The notes under the pieces were generated by a model that searched no databases, was not told the origin of the DNA, and saw only the letters and a program-made list of their open reading frames with translations. This document shows, piece after piece, positions 16,327-28,602 of a DNA stretch of 64,000 bases. Position numbers and translations under genes: made by a program. The stretch spans positions 186,001-250,000 of the forward strand of contig NZ_JAEHHL010000006.1 in assembly GCF_016623495.1 (NCBI RefSeq), in the 5' to 3' direction. The stretch is from Thermohalobaculum xanthum (GTDB lineage: Bacteria > Pseudomonadota > Alphaproteobacteria > Rhodobacterales > Rhodobacteraceae). Within the stretch, counting starts at the first letter, position 1; every line of letters starts with the position of its first letter.

Positions 16327-17774
16327 GCGGGTATCTGTGGACCGCGACAGACGCGGCTGCCGCGACCCGAGGCACCGCCCAAGGCGCGTGGGACGGCGTG
16401 ACCGGCATATCGATCGACACGCGCACGATCCTGCCGGGCGAGCTGTTCGTCGCCCTGATGGGCGAGAACCGCGACGGCCATGCCTTTGTCGCGGATGCGC
16501 TGGCGAAAGGGGCGGGCGCGGCGCTTTTAAGCCGCATCCCCGATGGCCTGACGCGCGATGCGCCTCTGCTGGTGGTGCGCGACACCCTCGACGGCTTGCG
16601 CGACCTTGGCGCGGCGGCCCGTGCCCGCAGCCGGGCGCGCGTGGTCGCGGTGACGGGGTCCGTCGGCAAGACCTCGACCAAGGAGATGCTGCGCGCCATG
16701 CTGGCCTCGCAGGGCCATGTCCACGCGGCCGAGAAGAGCTTCAACAATCACTGGGGCGTGCCGTTGACGCTGGCGCGCATGGCGCCCGAGACGGACTACG
16801 CCGTGATCGAGATCGGCATGAACCACGCCGGCGAGATCACGCCGCTCACGCAGCTGGCCCGACCCCATGTCGCCATCGTGACCACCGTCGAGCCCGTGCA
16901 TCTCGAGCACCTTGGCTCGATCGAGGCGATCGCGGACGCCAAGGCGGAAATCTTCTGCGGGCTCGAGCCCGGCGGGGTCGCGGTACTCCCGTTCGACAGC
17001 CCCCATTTCGCGCGGCTGGCGGCGCAGATCGGCGAGGCACGGCCCGTGACCTTCGGCCGGACGCCCGGCGCCGACTTCCGCCTCGACGACGCCCGCATCG
17101 CGGGGGCGGTGACGGTCGTGCGGGCTCATGCGCGCGACGTCGCGCTGACCTTCAAGATCGGGGCGCCCGGCGTGCATTTTGCCTCGAATGCCCTTGCGGG
17201 TCTTGCGGCGGTCGAGGCGCTGGGCGGTGACATCACCCGCGCGGCGATGGCGCTTGGCCAGTGGCATGCGCCCGAGGGGCGCGGGCATCGCTGGTCGATC
17301 CTGCTCGGTCCCGGCGGTCTCGACGGCGCCGTGAACCTGATCGACGAGAGCTACAACGCCAACCCGGCCTCGATGCGCGCGGCGCTCGCCGTGCTTGCCG
17401 CAGCCGAGCCCCAGGACGGGGTCGGCCGCGTCGCGCGGGGGCGGCGCATCGCCTTCCTGGGCGACATGCTGGAGCTCGGACCCGAGGAGGCGCCGATCCA
17501 CGCCGCCCTTGCCGCGGCGCCCGAGATGGCAGGCGTCGATCTCGTCCATTGCTGCGGGCCGCGCATGCGCGCGCTTTGGGAGGCGCTGCCTCGCGAGAAA
17601 CGCGGCGAGTGGTTCGAGGACAGCGAGAAACTCGCGCACAAGGCGCGCAGGACGGTTGACGCAGGTGACGTCTGCATGGTCAAGGGCTCGCTCGGCGCCC
17701 GGATGGCCCGGGTGGTCGAGGCGCTGAAGGGCCTCGGTCGCGCCGTCGACGCGCAGCTGCGCGAGGAGGAATGA
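16323..17774 (+). CDS. murF: UDP-MurNAc-tripeptide:D-Ala-D-Ala ligase
   Basis: A 483-residue Mur ligase that attaches D-Ala-D-Ala to the UDP-MurNAc-tripeptide, the last cytosolic step before the lipid stage. The P-loop [10 protein letters not shown] lies at about 111-120. [23 protein letters not shown] and the [11 protein letters not shown] box are classic MurF motifs. It starts 4 bases before the murE stop and is followed after 4 bases by mraY, so the three form one translational run. Confidence 0.97.
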   Translation: MSGYLWTATDAAAATRGTAQGAWDGVTGISIDTRTILPGELFVALMGENRDGHAFVADALAKGAGAALLSRIPDGLTRDAPLLVVRDTLDGLRDLGAAARARSRARVVAVTGSVGKTSTKEMLRAMLASQGHVHAAEKSFNNHWGVPLTLARMAPETDYAVIEIGMNHAGEITPLTQLARPHVAIVTTVEPVHLEHLGSIEAIADAKAEIFCGLEPGGVAVLPFDSPHFARLAAQIGEARPVTFGRTPGADFRLDDARIAGAVTVVRAHARDVALTFKIGAPGVHFASNALAGLAAVEALGGDITRAAMALGQWHAPEGRGHRWSILLGPGGLDGAVNLIDESYNANPASMRAALAVLAAAEPQDGVGRVARGRRIAFLGDMLELGPEEAPIHAALAAAPEMAGVDLVHCCGPRMRALWEALPREKRGEWFEDSEKLAHKARRTVDAGDVCMVKGSLGARMARVVEALKGLGRAVDAQLREEE

Positions 17775-17778
17775 GGCG

Positions 17779-18867
17779 ATGCTCTATCACCTTCTGACAC
17801 CGCTGAGCGAAGGGGGCGATATCTTCAACCTCTTTCGCTATATCAGCTTCCGGGCGGGCGGCGCCTTTCTCACCTCGCTGATCTTTGCGTTCCTGTTCGG
17901 TCGGCCGATCATCAACTGGCTCAGGCGCATCCAGAAGAAGGGCCAGCCGATCCGCGACGACGGCCCCCAGCGCCACATCGTCGAGAAGGCCGGAACGCCC
18001 ACGATGGGCGGCGTGATGATCCTCGGGGCGCTTGTCGTCTCGACGCTCCTCTGGGCACGGCTCGACAACGGCTTCGTCTGGATCGTGCTGTTCGTGACGC
18101 TGGGTTTCGGCCTGATCGGCTTCGTCGACGACTTTTCCAAGGTGCGCAAGTTCTCGGTCAAAGGCGTGCCTGGCAAGGTGCGCTTGGCGATCGGCTTCAC
18201 CATCTCGGGGATCGCTGCGATCTGGGCGACCTCGCTCCAGCCCGCGGGGCTGCAGAACGCGATCGCGGTCCCCTTCCTGAAAGACGTGCTGATCCATGCG
18301 GGGCTGTTCTACATCCCTTTCGCCATGCTGGTGATCGCGGGGGCGGCGAACGCCGTCAACCTGACCGACGGGCTGGACGGGCTTGCCATCATGCCCGCGA
18401 TGATCGCGGCGGGAACCCTGGGGATCATCGCCTATGTGGTGGGGCGATCCGACTTCACAGACTACCTCCAGCTTCACTATGTGCCGGGAACGGGTGAGAC
18501 GCTGATCATCTGCTCCGCCCTGATCGGCGCAGGGCTCGGGTTTCTTTGGTACAACGCCCCGCCCGCGATGGTGTTCATGGGCGACACGGGATCGCTGGCG
18601 CTGGGCGGTGGGCTCGGCGCGATCGCGGTTTCCACCAAGCACGAGATCGTCCTCGGCATCATCGGCGGGCTCTTCGTGGTCGAGGCGCTGAGCGTCATCG
18701 TGCAGGTGGCGAGCTTCAAGCTCACGGGCAAGCGGGTCTTCCGCATGGCGCCGATCCATCACCATTTCGAGCAGAAGGGCTGGGCCGAGCCGACCATCGT
18801 GATCCGCTTCTGGATCATCGCGGTGATCCTGGGCCTGATCGGCCTCGCCACGCTGAAGCTGAGGTGA
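17779..18867 (+). CDS. mraY: Phospho-MurNAc-pentapeptide translocase
   Basis: A 362-residue polytopic membrane enzyme that transfers phospho-MurNAc-pentapeptide to undecaprenyl phosphate to give lipid I. Typical signatures are [21 protein letters not shown], the [11 protein letters not shown] aspartate cluster, the [10 protein letters not shown] loop and [10 protein letters not shown] near the C-terminus. About ten hydrophobic segments are seen. Its stop overlaps by one base (TGATG) with the next gene, which is not a canonical dcw member. Confidence 0.97.
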   Translation: MLYHLLTPLSEGGDIFNLFRYISFRAGGAFLTSLIFAFLFGRPIINWLRRIQKKGQPIRDDGPQRHIVEKAGTPTMGGVMILGALVVSTLLWARLDNGFVWIVLFVTLGFGLIGFVDDFSKVRKFSVKGVPGKVRLAIGFTISGIAAIWATSLQPAGLQNAIAVPFLKDVLIHAGLFYIPFAMLVIAGAANAVNLTDGLDGLAIMPAMIAAGTLGIIAYVVGRSDFTDYLQLHYVPGTGETLIICSALIGAGLGFLWYNAPPAMVFMGDTGSLALGGGLGAIAVSTKHEIVLGIIGGLFVVEALSVIVQVASFKLTGKRVFRMAPIHHHFEQKGWAEPTIVIRFWIIAVILGLIGLATLKLR

Positions 18868-19427
18868 TGCGGGGGGCGGCGGGCATGGTGGTGGCTCTGG
18901 CGCTGCTCACGGGCGGTGCCGCCGAGGCCTGCCGGTTCGACCAACTGCCGACGCTCGAGCGGCTTGCCGAAGCCGATGCCGTCGTCCGGGCCAGGCTTGT
19001 CTCGCGCAGGGCCGGGCCGGCTCTCACCGGCGGCGACGGCCGCGGTGGCGACGAGAGCGAGATCCTGACCCTGCGCGTGCTCCATACCTACAAGGGTGAT
19101 GTGCGGGCCGAGTGGGAGGTGATCTGGCGCCTCGGCTTCGGCGTGACGAGCCATACGTCGCTCGGGAAACGACTCTACACCGACAACCCGCATTTCAATC
19201 TTCGCGACGGTGGCGACTACATCGCTGGAATCGTGATTTCCCCACACCCTTACGTCGCGGTCATCGATGGCGGGAGCCAGGGCGGAGCAGGCATGGACGG
19301 CACGACCCCCGCCGGTCGGCTCCCGTTCCTGATGTTCGATTTCTGCTCGGCCGGGGCCGCGTACCTCTTCCCCTTCGACCGGGCGACCGAGGCTCGGGTG
19401 ACCGCGATCATGGGGCTGCCGCAGTGA
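18867..19427 (+). CDS. Exported protein of unknown function inside the dcw cluster
   Basis: A 186-residue protein between mraY and murD. It starts with a Sec-type signal peptide ([17 protein letters not shown]) ending in an AEA cleavage site, so the mature protein begins with Cys22. The only other cysteine is C160 (FDFCSAG), and a disulphide between them is possible. The pattern of a cysteine right after cleavage, then ADAVVRARLVSR and LRVLHTYKGD, resembles the start of netrin/TIMP-like (NTR) beta-barrel domains. This is a pattern impression, not a demonstrated homology. The start overlaps the mraY stop by 1 base and the end overlaps murD by 4 (GTGA), so it must be co-expressed with lipid II synthesis. 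Base composition and codon use look like the neighbours. Confidence 0.75.
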   Translation: MRGAAGMVVALALLTGGAAEACRFDQLPTLERLAEADAVVRARLVSRRAGPALTGGDGRGGDESEILTLRVLHTYKGDVRAEWEVIWRLGFGVTSHTSLGKRLYTDNPHFNLRDGGDYIAGIVISPHPYVAVIDGGSQGGAGMDGTTPAGRLPFLMFDFCSAGAAYLFPFDRATEARVTAIMGLPQ

Positions 19428-20830
19428 TCCCCGTGCGCGTCTTCGCGGATCGACGCGTCGGCGTGCTCGGCCTCGGCCGTTCGGGCCTGCCGGCGGCGCG
19501 CGCGCTCGCTGCCGGCGGCGCGGTGCCGGTCTGCTGGGACGACGGCGAGGCGGCGCGTGACGCGGCCGCTGCCGAGGGCTTCGAGATTGCCGATCTCACA
19601 CGCCCGCGCGAGGCGGCGGCACTCGCGGCGCTGGTCGTCTCGCCCGGAATTCCGCACCTGCACCCCGCGCCCCATCCGGCTGTGACAGCAGCGTGGAACG
19701 CCGGGGTTCCGGTCGACAACGACGTCGGGCTCTTCTTTCAGGCGCTGGCGGTCGTGGGAGCCGAGGCGCAGGTCGTGGCCGTCACCGGCTCGAACGGAAA
19801 ATCGACGACCACGGCGCTGATCCATCACGTCCTGCGTACGGCCGGACGGCCGGTTCAGATGGGGGGCAATATCGGGCGCGGCGTGCTCGACCTCGACCCG
19901 CCGGCGGATGGTGAGGCCATCGTGCTCGAACTGTCATCCTACCAGATCGAGCTTGCGCGGGTGCTGGCGCCCGAGATTGCGGTCTTCCTCAATCTCTCGG
20001 CCGATCATCTCGACCGCCATGGCGGCATGGGGGGCTATTTCGCCGCCAAGCGCCGCCTGTTCGAGATGGGCGCGCCGCGGCGCATGGTGATCGGGGTCGA
20101 TGACGACTACGGCCGCTTCCTCGCGAATTCCGAGTTCGAGGAGGACGAGGAAGGCACCCGCGTGATCGAGGTCTCGGCCGCGCACAAGCTCAGGGCCGAG
20201 GGCTGGTCCGTCTACATGAACCGCCGCTTTCTCAGCGAATGGCGCCGTGGCCGGCAGGTCGCCGCGTTCGACATGGCTGGTGCGCCGGGCCTGATTGGCG
20301 CACACAACCATCAAAACGCTTGTGCCGCCTGGGCCACCTGCCGCGCCCTGGGCCTCGGGCCGCGCCAGATCGAGATTGGCCTTGCCTCGTTCCCCGGACT
20401 CGCGCACCGCATGGAGCGTCTTGGAACGGTGCGCGGCATCCCGGTGATCAACGACTCGAAAGCCACGAATGCCGATGCCACCGAGAAGGCTCTGCTTGCC
20501 TTCGAGCGCGTGCGGCTGATCGCTGGCGGCCAGCCCAAGGAGGGCGGCATCGCCGCGCTGCGGCCGCTGTTTCCGCGCATCGCCAAGTGCTATCTGATCG
20601 GCGAGGCCGCGCCCGCCTTCGCCGCCGCGCTGGGCGATGCGGTGGCGCACGAGCAATCCGGCACCCTGGAGCGTGCGACCGCGGCAGCGCTGGCCGAGGC
20701 CGAGCCGGGTGAGGCCGTGCTGCTCAGCCCGGCTTGCGCGAGCTGGGATCAGTTCCGCAGCTTCGAGCACCGCGGCGACAGTTTCCGCGCGCTGGTCGCG
20801 CCACATCTCGACCGCGAGGGAGGGTCATGA
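19424..20830 (+). CDS. murD: UDP-MurNAc-L-alanine:D-glutamate ligase
   Basis: A 468-residue Mur ligase that adds D-glutamate as second residue of the stem. It has an N-terminal Rossmann loop VGVLGLGRSGLP (12-23), the P-loop TGSNGKSTTT at 121-130 and the ELSSYQIE motif. NLSADHLDRHG and the C-terminal NDSKATNADAT and SPACASWDQF boxes follow. GTG at 19424 is the first start after the upstream stop and overlaps the preceding gene by 4; a second in-frame GTG at 19433 is possible. Downstream it overlaps ftsW (ATGA). Confidence 0.96.
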   Translation: MIPVRVFADRRVGVLGLGRSGLPAARALAAGGAVPVCWDDGEAARDAAAAEGFEIADLTRPREAAALAALVVSPGIPHLHPAPHPAVTAAWNAGVPVDNDVGLFFQALAVVGAEAQVVAVTGSNGKSTTTALIHHVLRTAGRPVQMGGNIGRGVLDLDPPADGEAIVLELSSYQIELARVLAPEIAVFLNLSADHLDRHGGMGGYFAAKRRLFEMGAPRRMVIGVDDDYGRFLANSEFEEDEEGTRVIEVSAAHKLRAEGWSVYMNRRFLSEWRRGRQVAAFDMAGAPGLIGAHNHQNACAAWATCRALGLGPRQIEIGLASFPGLAHRMERLGTVRGIPVINDSKATNADATEKALLAFERVRLIAGGQPKEGGIAALRPLFPRIAKCYLIGEAAPAFAAALGDAVAHEQSGTLERATAAALAEAEPGEAVLLSPACASWDQFRSFEHRGDSFRALVAPHLDREGGS

Positions 20831-21987
20831 CCGAACTCACATTCCGCCCCGCCGGGCTCAGGGCAGACGGCGCCTTGTTCGCCGACTGGTGGCACACTGT
20901 CGATCGCTGGACGATCGGCGCGGTGGCGCTGCTGTTCGCGCTCGGGATGGTCCTTGCGCTGGCCGCCTCGCCGCCGCTGGCCGAGAAGAACGATCTGTGG
21001 ACCTATCACTACGTGCTGCGCCACGCCGTCTTTGCCGTGCTTGCGCTCGGCGTGGTGCTGGGCGTCTCGGCGGTGCCGGCACATCTGCTGCGCCGCGGTG
21101 GGGCGGTCGCCTTCCTGGGCTTTTTCGCGATCACCTTGATGCTGCCGGCCTTCGGCACCGATTTCGGCAAGGGCGCGACGCGATGGTATTCGCTCGGCTT
21201 CATCAGCCTGCAGCCGTCCGAGTTCCTCAAGCCGGCCTTCGTTCTGATTGCCGCGTGGCTCATGGCTGGCGCGGCGGAGCGCAATGGGCCCCCGGGCCGT
21301 CTGATCTCGGGCGCGCTTGCGATCGCGATCGCGACGACCCTCGCCCTTCAGCCCGATTTCGGGCAGGCGATGCTGACCCTCGCGGTCTGGGCGGTGATGC
21401 TGTTCGTCTCGGGTGCGCCGCTGTTCCTGCTGATCGGGCTGGCCGGCGCGGTCGGGCTCGCGGGCACGGCCGCCTATCTGAACTCGTCGCATTTTGCCGG
21501 GCGCATCAACGGCTACCTGGCCGAGGAGGTCGATCCGAACACCCAGCTGGCCTATGCCCAAAGCGCGATCCGCGAGGGCGGGCTTTTCGGCGTCGGCGCC
21601 GCGCAGGGATCCGTCAAGTGGACGCTGCCGGACGCACATACCGATTTCATCATCGCGGTCGCGGCCGAGGAGTTCGGGCTGATCCTGACGCTTCTGATCA
21701 TCGGGATCTACCTCTTCATCGTCGTGCGCGCGCTGCTTCGCCTGCTCGAGGAGCGCAACATGTTCATCCGGCTCGCGGGGACCGGACTTGCTGCCGCCTT
21801 CGCGCTCCAGGCCTTCATCAACATGTCGGTCGCGATCCGGCTTCTTCCGGCCAAGGGCATGACGCTTCCGTTCATTTCCTATGGCGGGTCGTCGATGGTC
21901 GCCGCAGCACTCGGCGTGGGCGCGCTGCTGGCGTTGACCCGGGCGCGGCCGCAGGATCCGGGCGCAAGCCTGAGGGACTCGATATGA
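20827..21987 (+). CDS. ftsW: Septal peptidoglycan polymerase FtsW (SEDS family)
   Basis: A 386-residue polytopic membrane protein with about ten hydrophobic helices after a short cytosolic N-terminus. FtsW polymerises lipid II into glycan strands together with FtsI. SEDS signatures are visible: GATRWYSLGFISLQPSEFLK, LQPDFGQAMLT, the loop AHTDFIIAVAAEEFGLI and, close to the C-terminus, LPFISYGGSSM. Coupled to murD upstream and murG downstream by ATGA overlaps. Confidence 0.96.
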   Translation: MTELTFRPAGLRADGALFADWWHTVDRWTIGAVALLFALGMVLALAASPPLAEKNDLWTYHYVLRHAVFAVLALGVVLGVSAVPAHLLRRGGAVAFLGFFAITLMLPAFGTDFGKGATRWYSLGFISLQPSEFLKPAFVLIAAWLMAGAAERNGPPGRLISGALAIAIATTLALQPDFGQAMLTLAVWAVMLFVSGAPLFLLIGLAGAVGLAGTAAYLNSSHFAGRINGYLAEEVDPNTQLAYAQSAIREGGLFGVGAAQGSVKWTLPDAHTDFIIAVAAEEFGLILTLLIIGIYLFIVVRALLRLLEERNMFIRLAGTGLAAAFALQAFINMSVAIRLLPAKGMTLPFISYGGSSMVAAALGVGALLALTRARPQDPGASLRDSI

Positions 21988-23084
21988 CCGATCCGCTGCT
22001 CGTCATCGCCGCGGGCGGCACGGGAGGGCACATGTTTCCCGCCCAGGCACTTGCCGAGGCGATGCTGGCGCGCGGATGGCGGGTCATGCTCACGACGGAT
22101 GCGCGCGGCCTGCGCTACGCGGACGGGTTTCCCGACGCCGTCGAACGGATCGAGCTGCCCTCGGCCACGCTGGGGCAGGGCGGGATCCTCTCCCGCCTGC
22201 TTGCGCCTTTCACCATTCTGCGCGGGGTGCTTCGCGCGCTTTTCCGCTTTCGTGCCGACCGGCCGGCCTGCGTTGCGGGCTTCGGCGGGTATCCGTCGCT
22301 GCCGGCGCTGAGTGCCGCCTGGCTGATGGGCCTGCCGCGCCTGATCCACGAGCAGAACGGTGTGCTGGGCCGGGTGAACCGGCTCTTTGCACGCCATGTC
22401 GACAGGGTATGCTGCGGCACCTGGCCCCTGGTGCACACGCCGGCGGGTGCGCGGCTCGAACATGTCGGAAATCCCGTTCGTGCCGAAGCGGCGGCATTCG
22501 CGGGCGCCGCTTACGTGCCGGCAGGCGATGGCGAGGTGCGACTGCTGGTCTTCGGTGGCAGTCAGGGCGCGTCGGTCTTCGCCCGGCTCGTGCCGCCGGC
22601 TCTGGCCTTGCTGCCCATCGAGCTTCGCGCCCAGATCCGTCTCACGCAGCAAGTCCGCCCGGGCGAGGAGGACGAGGTCGCGCGTGCCTTCCGCGAGGCC
22701 GGCGTCGAGGCCGAGCTGGCGCCCTTCTTTTCCGACATGCCGGCGCGGATCGCGGCCTCCCACCTCGTGATTGCGCGGGCGGGTGCATCGACCATCGCCG
22801 AGCTTTCGGCGATCGGCCGGCCCGCAATCCTCGTGCCCTACCCGCATGCCACCGACGACCATCAAAGCGCCAATGCCGCTGCCATCGCTGCCGCCGGCGG
22901 CGCCATCGTGATGCGCGAGACCGGACTTACGCCTGATCTGCTCGCGGGGGATCTCGCGCGGCTCCTTATCGACCCGGTCGCGGCGGCCCGGATGGCCGCG
23001 GCCAGCCGGTCGCTCGGGAAGCCGGAGGCGGCTGCAACGCTTGCGGGCATCGTCGCAACTCTTGGCAACCGTGCGGAGGGCTGA
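21984..23084 (+). CDS. murG: Lipid II synthase (UDP-GlcNAc:undecaprenyl-PP-MurNAc-pentapeptide transferase)
   Basis: A 366-residue GT28 glycosyltransferase, peripheral on the cytosolic face. It adds GlcNAc to lipid I. The glycine-rich loop [10 protein letters not shown] lies at 11-20. [20 protein letters not shown] and the second glycine-rich VFGGSQGA are present, as is the nucleotide-sugar binding [11 protein letters not shown], all in normal order. It overlaps ftsW by 4 bases. A 41-base gap then separates it from murC. Confidence 0.97.
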   Translation: MTDPLLVIAAGGTGGHMFPAQALAEAMLARGWRVMLTTDARGLRYADGFPDAVERIELPSATLGQGGILSRLLAPFTILRGVLRALFRFRADRPACVAGFGGYPSLPALSAAWLMGLPRLIHEQNGVLGRVNRLFARHVDRVCCGTWPLVHTPAGARLEHVGNPVRAEAAAFAGAAYVPAGDGEVRLLVFGGSQGASVFARLVPPALALLPIELRAQIRLTQQVRPGEEDEVARAFREAGVEAELAPFFSDMPARIAASHLVIARAGASTIAELSAIGRPAILVPYPHATDDHQSANAAAIAAAGGAIVMRETGLTPDLLAGDLARLLIDPVAAARMAAASRSLGKPEAAATLAGIVATLGNRAEG

Positions 23085-23125
23085 TACCTCCCCGGTCACC
23101 GCCGGATCCTCAGGAGTGCCCGAAA

Positions 23126-24535
<1,410 letters not shown>

Positions 24536-24545
24536 GGCGCGCGCC

Positions 24546-25742
24546 GTGACGGCGACCGGCCCCGGCCTCAAGCGCCGACTTGGCTTCTGGCTGCTGACGC
24601 TCTACGGGGTCGGGGTGATGGTCGGGGCAGGGATCTATGTCCTCGTCGGCGCCGTGGCCGGCGAGGCGGGAACCTGGGCGCCGATCGCTTTCCTGCTGGC
24701 CGCCGTGATCGCCCTGCCGACCGCGCTCGCCTATGCCGAGCTTTCCGGCCGGATCCCCGAGGCGGCGGGCGAGGCCGCCTATATCCGCAGCGCGACGGGC
24801 CGCGTCTGGGCGGCGGCGGCAATCGGCCTGGCGATCGAGGCGACGGGCGTGGTGTCTGCGGCGGCCGTGCTTCAGGGTGGGGTCGGCTACCTGCGCGCGC
24901 TCGTGCCGCTCAACGAGACGCTGCTGGTCGTGAGCATCGCCACCGCGCTGGGCTTCGCGGCCGTGCTCGGCGTGCTCGAATCCCTCCTGCTCGCGGCTGT
25001 CCTGACCCTGACCGAGGTGGCTGGCCTCGGCATCGTCGCCGGCGCGGGGATGACAGGCCCGGCCGTCGTGCAACCCGCCGAGGTCGCGACCTTTTCACCG
25101 ATCGGCATCGGCGCTGCGGGCATTCTCGCCTTCTTCGCCTTCCTCGGCTTCGAGGACATGGTGAACATGGTCGAGGAAACCCGCGACCCTTCACGCGTGA
25201 TGCCGCGCGCCATCCTCTCGGCGCTGGTGATCACCACGCTGCTTTATGCGCTGGTCTCGTGGGCGGCGGTGCGCACCGTGCCGGTCGCGGACCTTGCTGC
25301 CAGCCGTCAGCCGCTGGTGATGGTCTTCGAGCGCGCGACTGGGCAGGGCGCGGGGTTTCTTGCCGTTATCGCCGTCGCGGCCGCGCTGAATGGGGTGCTT
25401 GCCCAGATCGTGATGTCGGCGCGGGTGCTCTACGGGCTGGGGCGGTTCGTCCCGGCGCTTGGGGTGTTCCACCACGCACATCCGCGTTTCCGCACGCCGG
25501 TGCTCGGAACCGTGGTGGTGACGCTGGCGACGATTTGGCTCGCGCTGACCGCCCCGCTCGTGACGCTGGCCGAGGTCAGTGCGCTGCTGCTGTTGTCGGT
25601 GTTCTGTGCCATCAACCTTGCCTTGCTGCAGCTCAGGCGCATGGGCACGGTGCCAGAGGGTGCCTTCTCGGCTCCGGGTTGGGTTCCGGCGACCGGGGCG
25701 GCGCTTTCGGGGTTGGCGCTCATCTGGGGGGTGACGACATGA
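24546..25742 (+). CDS. APC-superfamily amino-acid permease inserted between murC and murB
   Basis: A 398-residue integral membrane protein with about 11-12 hydrophobic helices. The start is typical of the amino acid/polyamine/organocation family: a short basic end, then [20 protein letters not shown] (TM1 with the unwound GxG segment). [19 protein letters not shown] (TM2-3 region) and [20 protein letters not shown] (TM6 and loop) follow. The substrate cannot be read from sequence. It begins at GTG 24546, 10 bases after murC, and its stop overlaps the murB start (ATGA), so it is co-translated with cell-wall enzymes. An amino acid or peptide fragment used in wall synthesis or recycling is an attractive but unproven substrate. 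GC content matches its neighbours, so there is no sign of recent transfer. Confidence 0.88.
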   Translation: MTATGPGLKRRLGFWLLTLYGVGVMVGAGIYVLVGAVAGEAGTWAPIAFLLAAVIALPTALAYAELSGRIPEAAGEAAYIRSATGRVWAAAAIGLAIEATGVVSAAAVLQGGVGYLRALVPLNETLLVVSIATALGFAAVLGVLESLLLAAVLTLTEVAGLGIVAGAGMTGPAVVQPAEVATFSPIGIGAAGILAFFAFLGFEDMVNMVEETRDPSRVMPRAILSALVITTLLYALVSWAAVRTVPVADLAASRQPLVMVFERATGQGAGFLAVIAVAAALNGVLAQIVMSARVLYGLGRFVPALGVFHHAHPRFRTPVLGTVVVTLATIWLALTAPLVTLAEVSALLLLSVFCAINLALLQLRRMGTVPEGAFSAPGWVPATGAALSGLALIWGVTT

Positions 25743-26701
25743 GTGGTCTGGACGGAGCGTCGCTGATGGCGCGCATGCCGAAGGTCCGCGGCCGGCTCAC
25801 GGCGATGCGCCCGCTCGCGCCGTTGTCATGGCTCAGGGTCGGAGGCCCGGCGGAAGTCTTCTTCCAGCCCGCGGATCCCGATGACCTCTCGGCCTTCCTG
25901 CACGACCTGCCGGCCGACGTGCCGGTGATGCCGCTCGGGCTCTGCTCGAACCTGATCATCCGTGACGGCGGGCTGCCGGGCGTCTCGATCCGCCTCGGCG
26001 CGGGGTTCGCCAGGCTCGAGGTGATCGACGGCGCGCGTTTGCGGGTCGGCGCTGCCGCGCTCGACAGCCGTGTCGCGATCGCGGCGGCAGAGGCAGGCAT
26101 CGTGGGCCTCGAGTTCCTGCGGACCATCCCCGGCGCGATCGGCGGTGCGGTCAAGATGAACGCGGGCTGTTATGGGCGCTACATGGCGGACGTGGTCGAG
26201 GAAGTGACGCTGCTCGACCGCCTGGGGCGGACGTACCGGCTGGGCCCCGAGGCGCTCGGATTCGGCTATCGTCACTCGGCGATCCCCGACGACCATGTGG
26301 TTCTGTCTGCCATCCTGCGCGGAACCGCCGGCAGCCGCGAGGCGTCCGAGGCGCTGATGGCGGACTATCTGGCCCGCCGGGCCGCGACCCAGCCGGTCGA
26401 CCAGCGCTCCTGCGGCTCGACCTTCCGCAATCCGGCGGGCTTCTCGTCGACCGGGGCCGATGACGATACCCATGACCTCAAGGCATGGCAGCTGATCGAT
26501 GACGCCGGATGCCGCGGCCTGCGCCGGGGCGGGGCGCAGATGTCCGAGAAGCATCCCAATTTTCTGATCAATGCAGGCGACGCGACGGCCGCCGACCTCG
26601 AGGACCTGGGCGAGGAGGTGCGGGCGCGCGTTAAATCGTGCTCGGGCCATGATTTGGTCTGGGAAATCCGCCGCGTCGGGGTTAGAATCACTGCACAATA
26701 A
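25739..26701 (+). CDS. murB: UDP-N-acetylenolpyruvoylglucosamine reductase
   Basis: A 320-residue FAD enzyme that reduces UDP-GlcNAc-enolpyruvate to UDP-MurNAc with NADPH. FAD-site motifs are [16 protein letters not shown] and [20 protein letters not shown]. The catalytic loop SCGSTFRNP carries the proton-donating serine, and the C-terminal segment [16 protein letters not shown] is also typical. It overlaps the upstream permease by 4 bases. The TAA stop is followed by a 78-base gap before ddl, the widest break in this half of the cluster. Confidence 0.96.
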   Translation: MSGLDGASLMARMPKVRGRLTAMRPLAPLSWLRVGGPAEVFFQPADPDDLSAFLHDLPADVPVMPLGLCSNLIIRDGGLPGVSIRLGAGFARLEVIDGARLRVGAAALDSRVAIAAAEAGIVGLEFLRTIPGAIGGAVKMNAGCYGRYMADVVEEVTLLDRLGRTYRLGPEALGFGYRHSAIPDDHVVLSAILRGTAGSREASEALMADYLARRAATQPVDQRSCGSTFRNPAGFSSTGADDDTHDLKAWQLIDDAGCRGLRRGGAQMSEKHPNFLINAGDATAADLEDLGEEVRARVKSCSGHDLVWEIRRVGVRITAQ

Positions 26702-26779
26702 AATTCGCCGCACTGATGCGGCGCGCGGACACGGGGGGCATTCAAGAGCCCCGGCCGCGGAAAGTTGAGGCGGGCGGGT

Positions 26780-27694
26780 ATGTCGGGCAGCGAGCGTCCC
26801 CGCGTCGCAGTGCTGAAGGGCGGCTTGTCGGCCGAGCGCGAGGTTTCTCTCGTGTCGGGCCGGGAATGCGCAGGTGCGTTGCGGCGTAAGGGCTACCAGG
26901 TAGACGAGATCGATGCCGGGCGCGACCTCGCGGCCGTGCTTGCCGGCAATCGTCCCGACGTGGTCTTCAATGCGCTGCACGGCCGATGGGGCGAGGATGG
27001 CTGCGTCCAGGGTCTCCTCGAGTGGATGCGAATTCCCTACACCCATTCCGGTGTTCTCGCCTCGGCGCTGGCGATGGACAAGGAACAGACCAAGGTCATC
27101 TATGCCGCCCAGGGCCTGCCGGTTGCCGAAGGCCGCCTCGTGCCACGCGAGGAGATCGTCGCCGGTCATCCCATGGCGCCACCCTATGTCGTGAAGCCCT
27201 ACAACGAGGGGTCTTCCGTCGGCGTCTACATCGTCCGCGAGGCTGCGAACGGGCCGGCGCAGCTGGAGGCCGACGCGCCCGAGGTGATGCTGGTCGAGCG
27301 CTTCGTGCCGGGGCGCGAGCTGACCGTCGCCGTGATGGGCGAGCGCGCGCTTGCCGTGACCGACATCGTGACGACCGGCTGGTACGACTACCACGCCAAG
27401 TATGCGCCGGGTGGATCGCGTCACGTGGTGCCGGCCGAGATCCCGGCCGAGATCGAGGCCGCCTGCCTCGCGCATGCGGTAACGGCGCATCACGCTCTGG
27501 GCTGCCGGGGCCTGAGCCGGACCGACTTCCGCTGGGACGAGACCAGGGGGCTCGATGGCCTCATCCTGCTCGAGACGAACACCCAGCCGGGAATGACCCC
27601 GACCTCGCTTGCGCCCGAACAGGCGGCGCATTGCGGGATCAGCTTCGAGGATCTGTGCGACTGGCTGGTGAGGGATGCCTCATGCGGGCGGTGA
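26780..27694 (+). CDS. ddl: D-alanine:D-alanine ligase
   Basis: A 304-residue ATP-grasp enzyme that makes the D-Ala-D-Ala used by Mur[20 protein letters not shown] at the N-terminus, [29 protein letters not shown] in the ATP-grasp core and [15 protein letters not shown] at the metal site are all conserved (DdlB type). ATG 26780 has GAGG upstream; an earlier in-frame start at 26765 is less likely. Its 3' end overlaps ftsQ by 13 bases. Confidence 0.95.
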   Translation: MSGSERPRVAVLKGGLSAEREVSLVSGRECAGALRRKGYQVDEIDAGRDLAAVLAGNRPDVVFNALHGRWGEDGCVQGLLEWMRIPYTHSGVLASALAMDKEQTKVIYAAQGLPVAEGRLVPREEIVAGHPMAPPYVVKPYNEGSSVGVYIVREAANGPAQLEADAPEVMLVERFVPGRELTVAVMGERALAVTDIVTTGWYDYHAKYAPGGSRHVVPAEIPAEIEAACLAHAVTAHHALGCRGLSRTDFRWDETRGLDGLILLETNTQPGMTPTSLAPEQAAHCGISFEDLCDWLVRDASCGR

Positions 27695-28602
27695 GGGACG
27701 AGGCCGAGGGCGCGGCGCGCCCCGTCGATGCGCCGCCCCGCACCGGGCCGGGGCCGTCGCGGCTGCGCTACCGCATGCAGCGCGCCTGGGCGAAGCCCGG
27801 GCTCAGGGCGTTCGTGACGGTCTACCTGCCGTTGTCCCTGGTTGGCGTGCTGGGCTGGCGTGTCGTCTCGGATGACGACCTGCGCCGCCTGGCCGAGACG
27901 CGCGCGACCGCGTTGTGGGAAGCGGTGGCGGCGCGGCCGGAATTCGCCCTCAAGGGCATCGAGATCGTCGGCGGATCCGAGGCCCTTCGGGCGCGGGCGC
28001 ACGAGGCGATTGGACTGGGCGCGGGCGCTTCCTCGCTCGAAGTCGATGTCGCCGCCCTGAGGGCGCGGATCGAGGCGCTCGACGCGATCCGGTCGGCCGC
28101 CGTGCGTCTCGACCCGCAGGGGATGCTGCGCGTCGAGATCGACGCCCGCGAGGCCGTGGCGCTGCACCGCGACGCATCGGGCGAGTTGACGCTGATCGAT
28201 GCCGAAGGCGTCCGCATTGGCGCCGTCTCGCAGCGCGGCCTCTATCCACAGCTTCCACTGATCCTTGGCGAGGGTGGAGAGCGCGCCGTCCATGACGTTC
28301 TGTCGCTCATGGATGGCGCGCCCGACCTCGTCCCGCGCATCCGCGCCTTCGTGCGGGTGGGCGAGCGTCGCTGGGACATCGTGCTCGAAGGCGAGCGCGT
28401 GATCATGCTTCCCGCCGAGGCGCCGGGTCGGGCACTCGCCCGCGTCATGGCGCTGCACTACGGCGAGGAACTCCTCGACCGCGACATCGCGGTCATCGAT
28501 ATGCGGGTGCCCGAGCGCCCGACCCTGCGCCTTACCCCTTCGGGGGTCGAGGCCCATCGTTTGCGTCAGGCGGTTTCTGCGGAAGGCGGGAAGGACACAT
28601 GA
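27682..28602 (+). CDS. ftsQ: Cell division protein FtsQ
   Basis: A 306-residue bitopic divisome protein. A ~40-residue basic cytosolic part precedes a single membrane helix at about 42-62 ([17 protein letters not shown]). A POTRA domain follows ([16 protein letters not shown] to [14 protein letters not shown]), then the FtsQ/DivIB beta domain ([16 protein letters not shown]). It bridges FtsL/FtsB and the later divisome. ATG at 27682 has AGGGA about 7 bases upstream; GTG at 27691 is an alternative that would give a GTGA overlap with ddl. The stop overlaps the ftsA ATG (ATGA). Confidence 0.93.
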   Translation: MRAVRDEAEGAARPVDAPPRTGPGPSRLRYRMQRAWAKPGLRAFVTVYLPLSLVGVLGWRVVSDDDLRRLAETRATALWEAVAARPEFALKGIEIVGGSEALRARAHEAIGLGAGASSLEVDVAALRARIEALDAIRSAAVRLDPQGMLRVEIDAREAVALHRDASGELTLIDAEGVRIGAVSQRGLYPQLPLILGEGGERAVHDVLSLMDGAPDLVPRIRAFVRVGERRWDIVLEGERVIMLPAEAPGRALARVMALHYGEELLDRDIAVIDMRVPERPTLRLTPSGVEAHRLRQAVSAEGGKDT

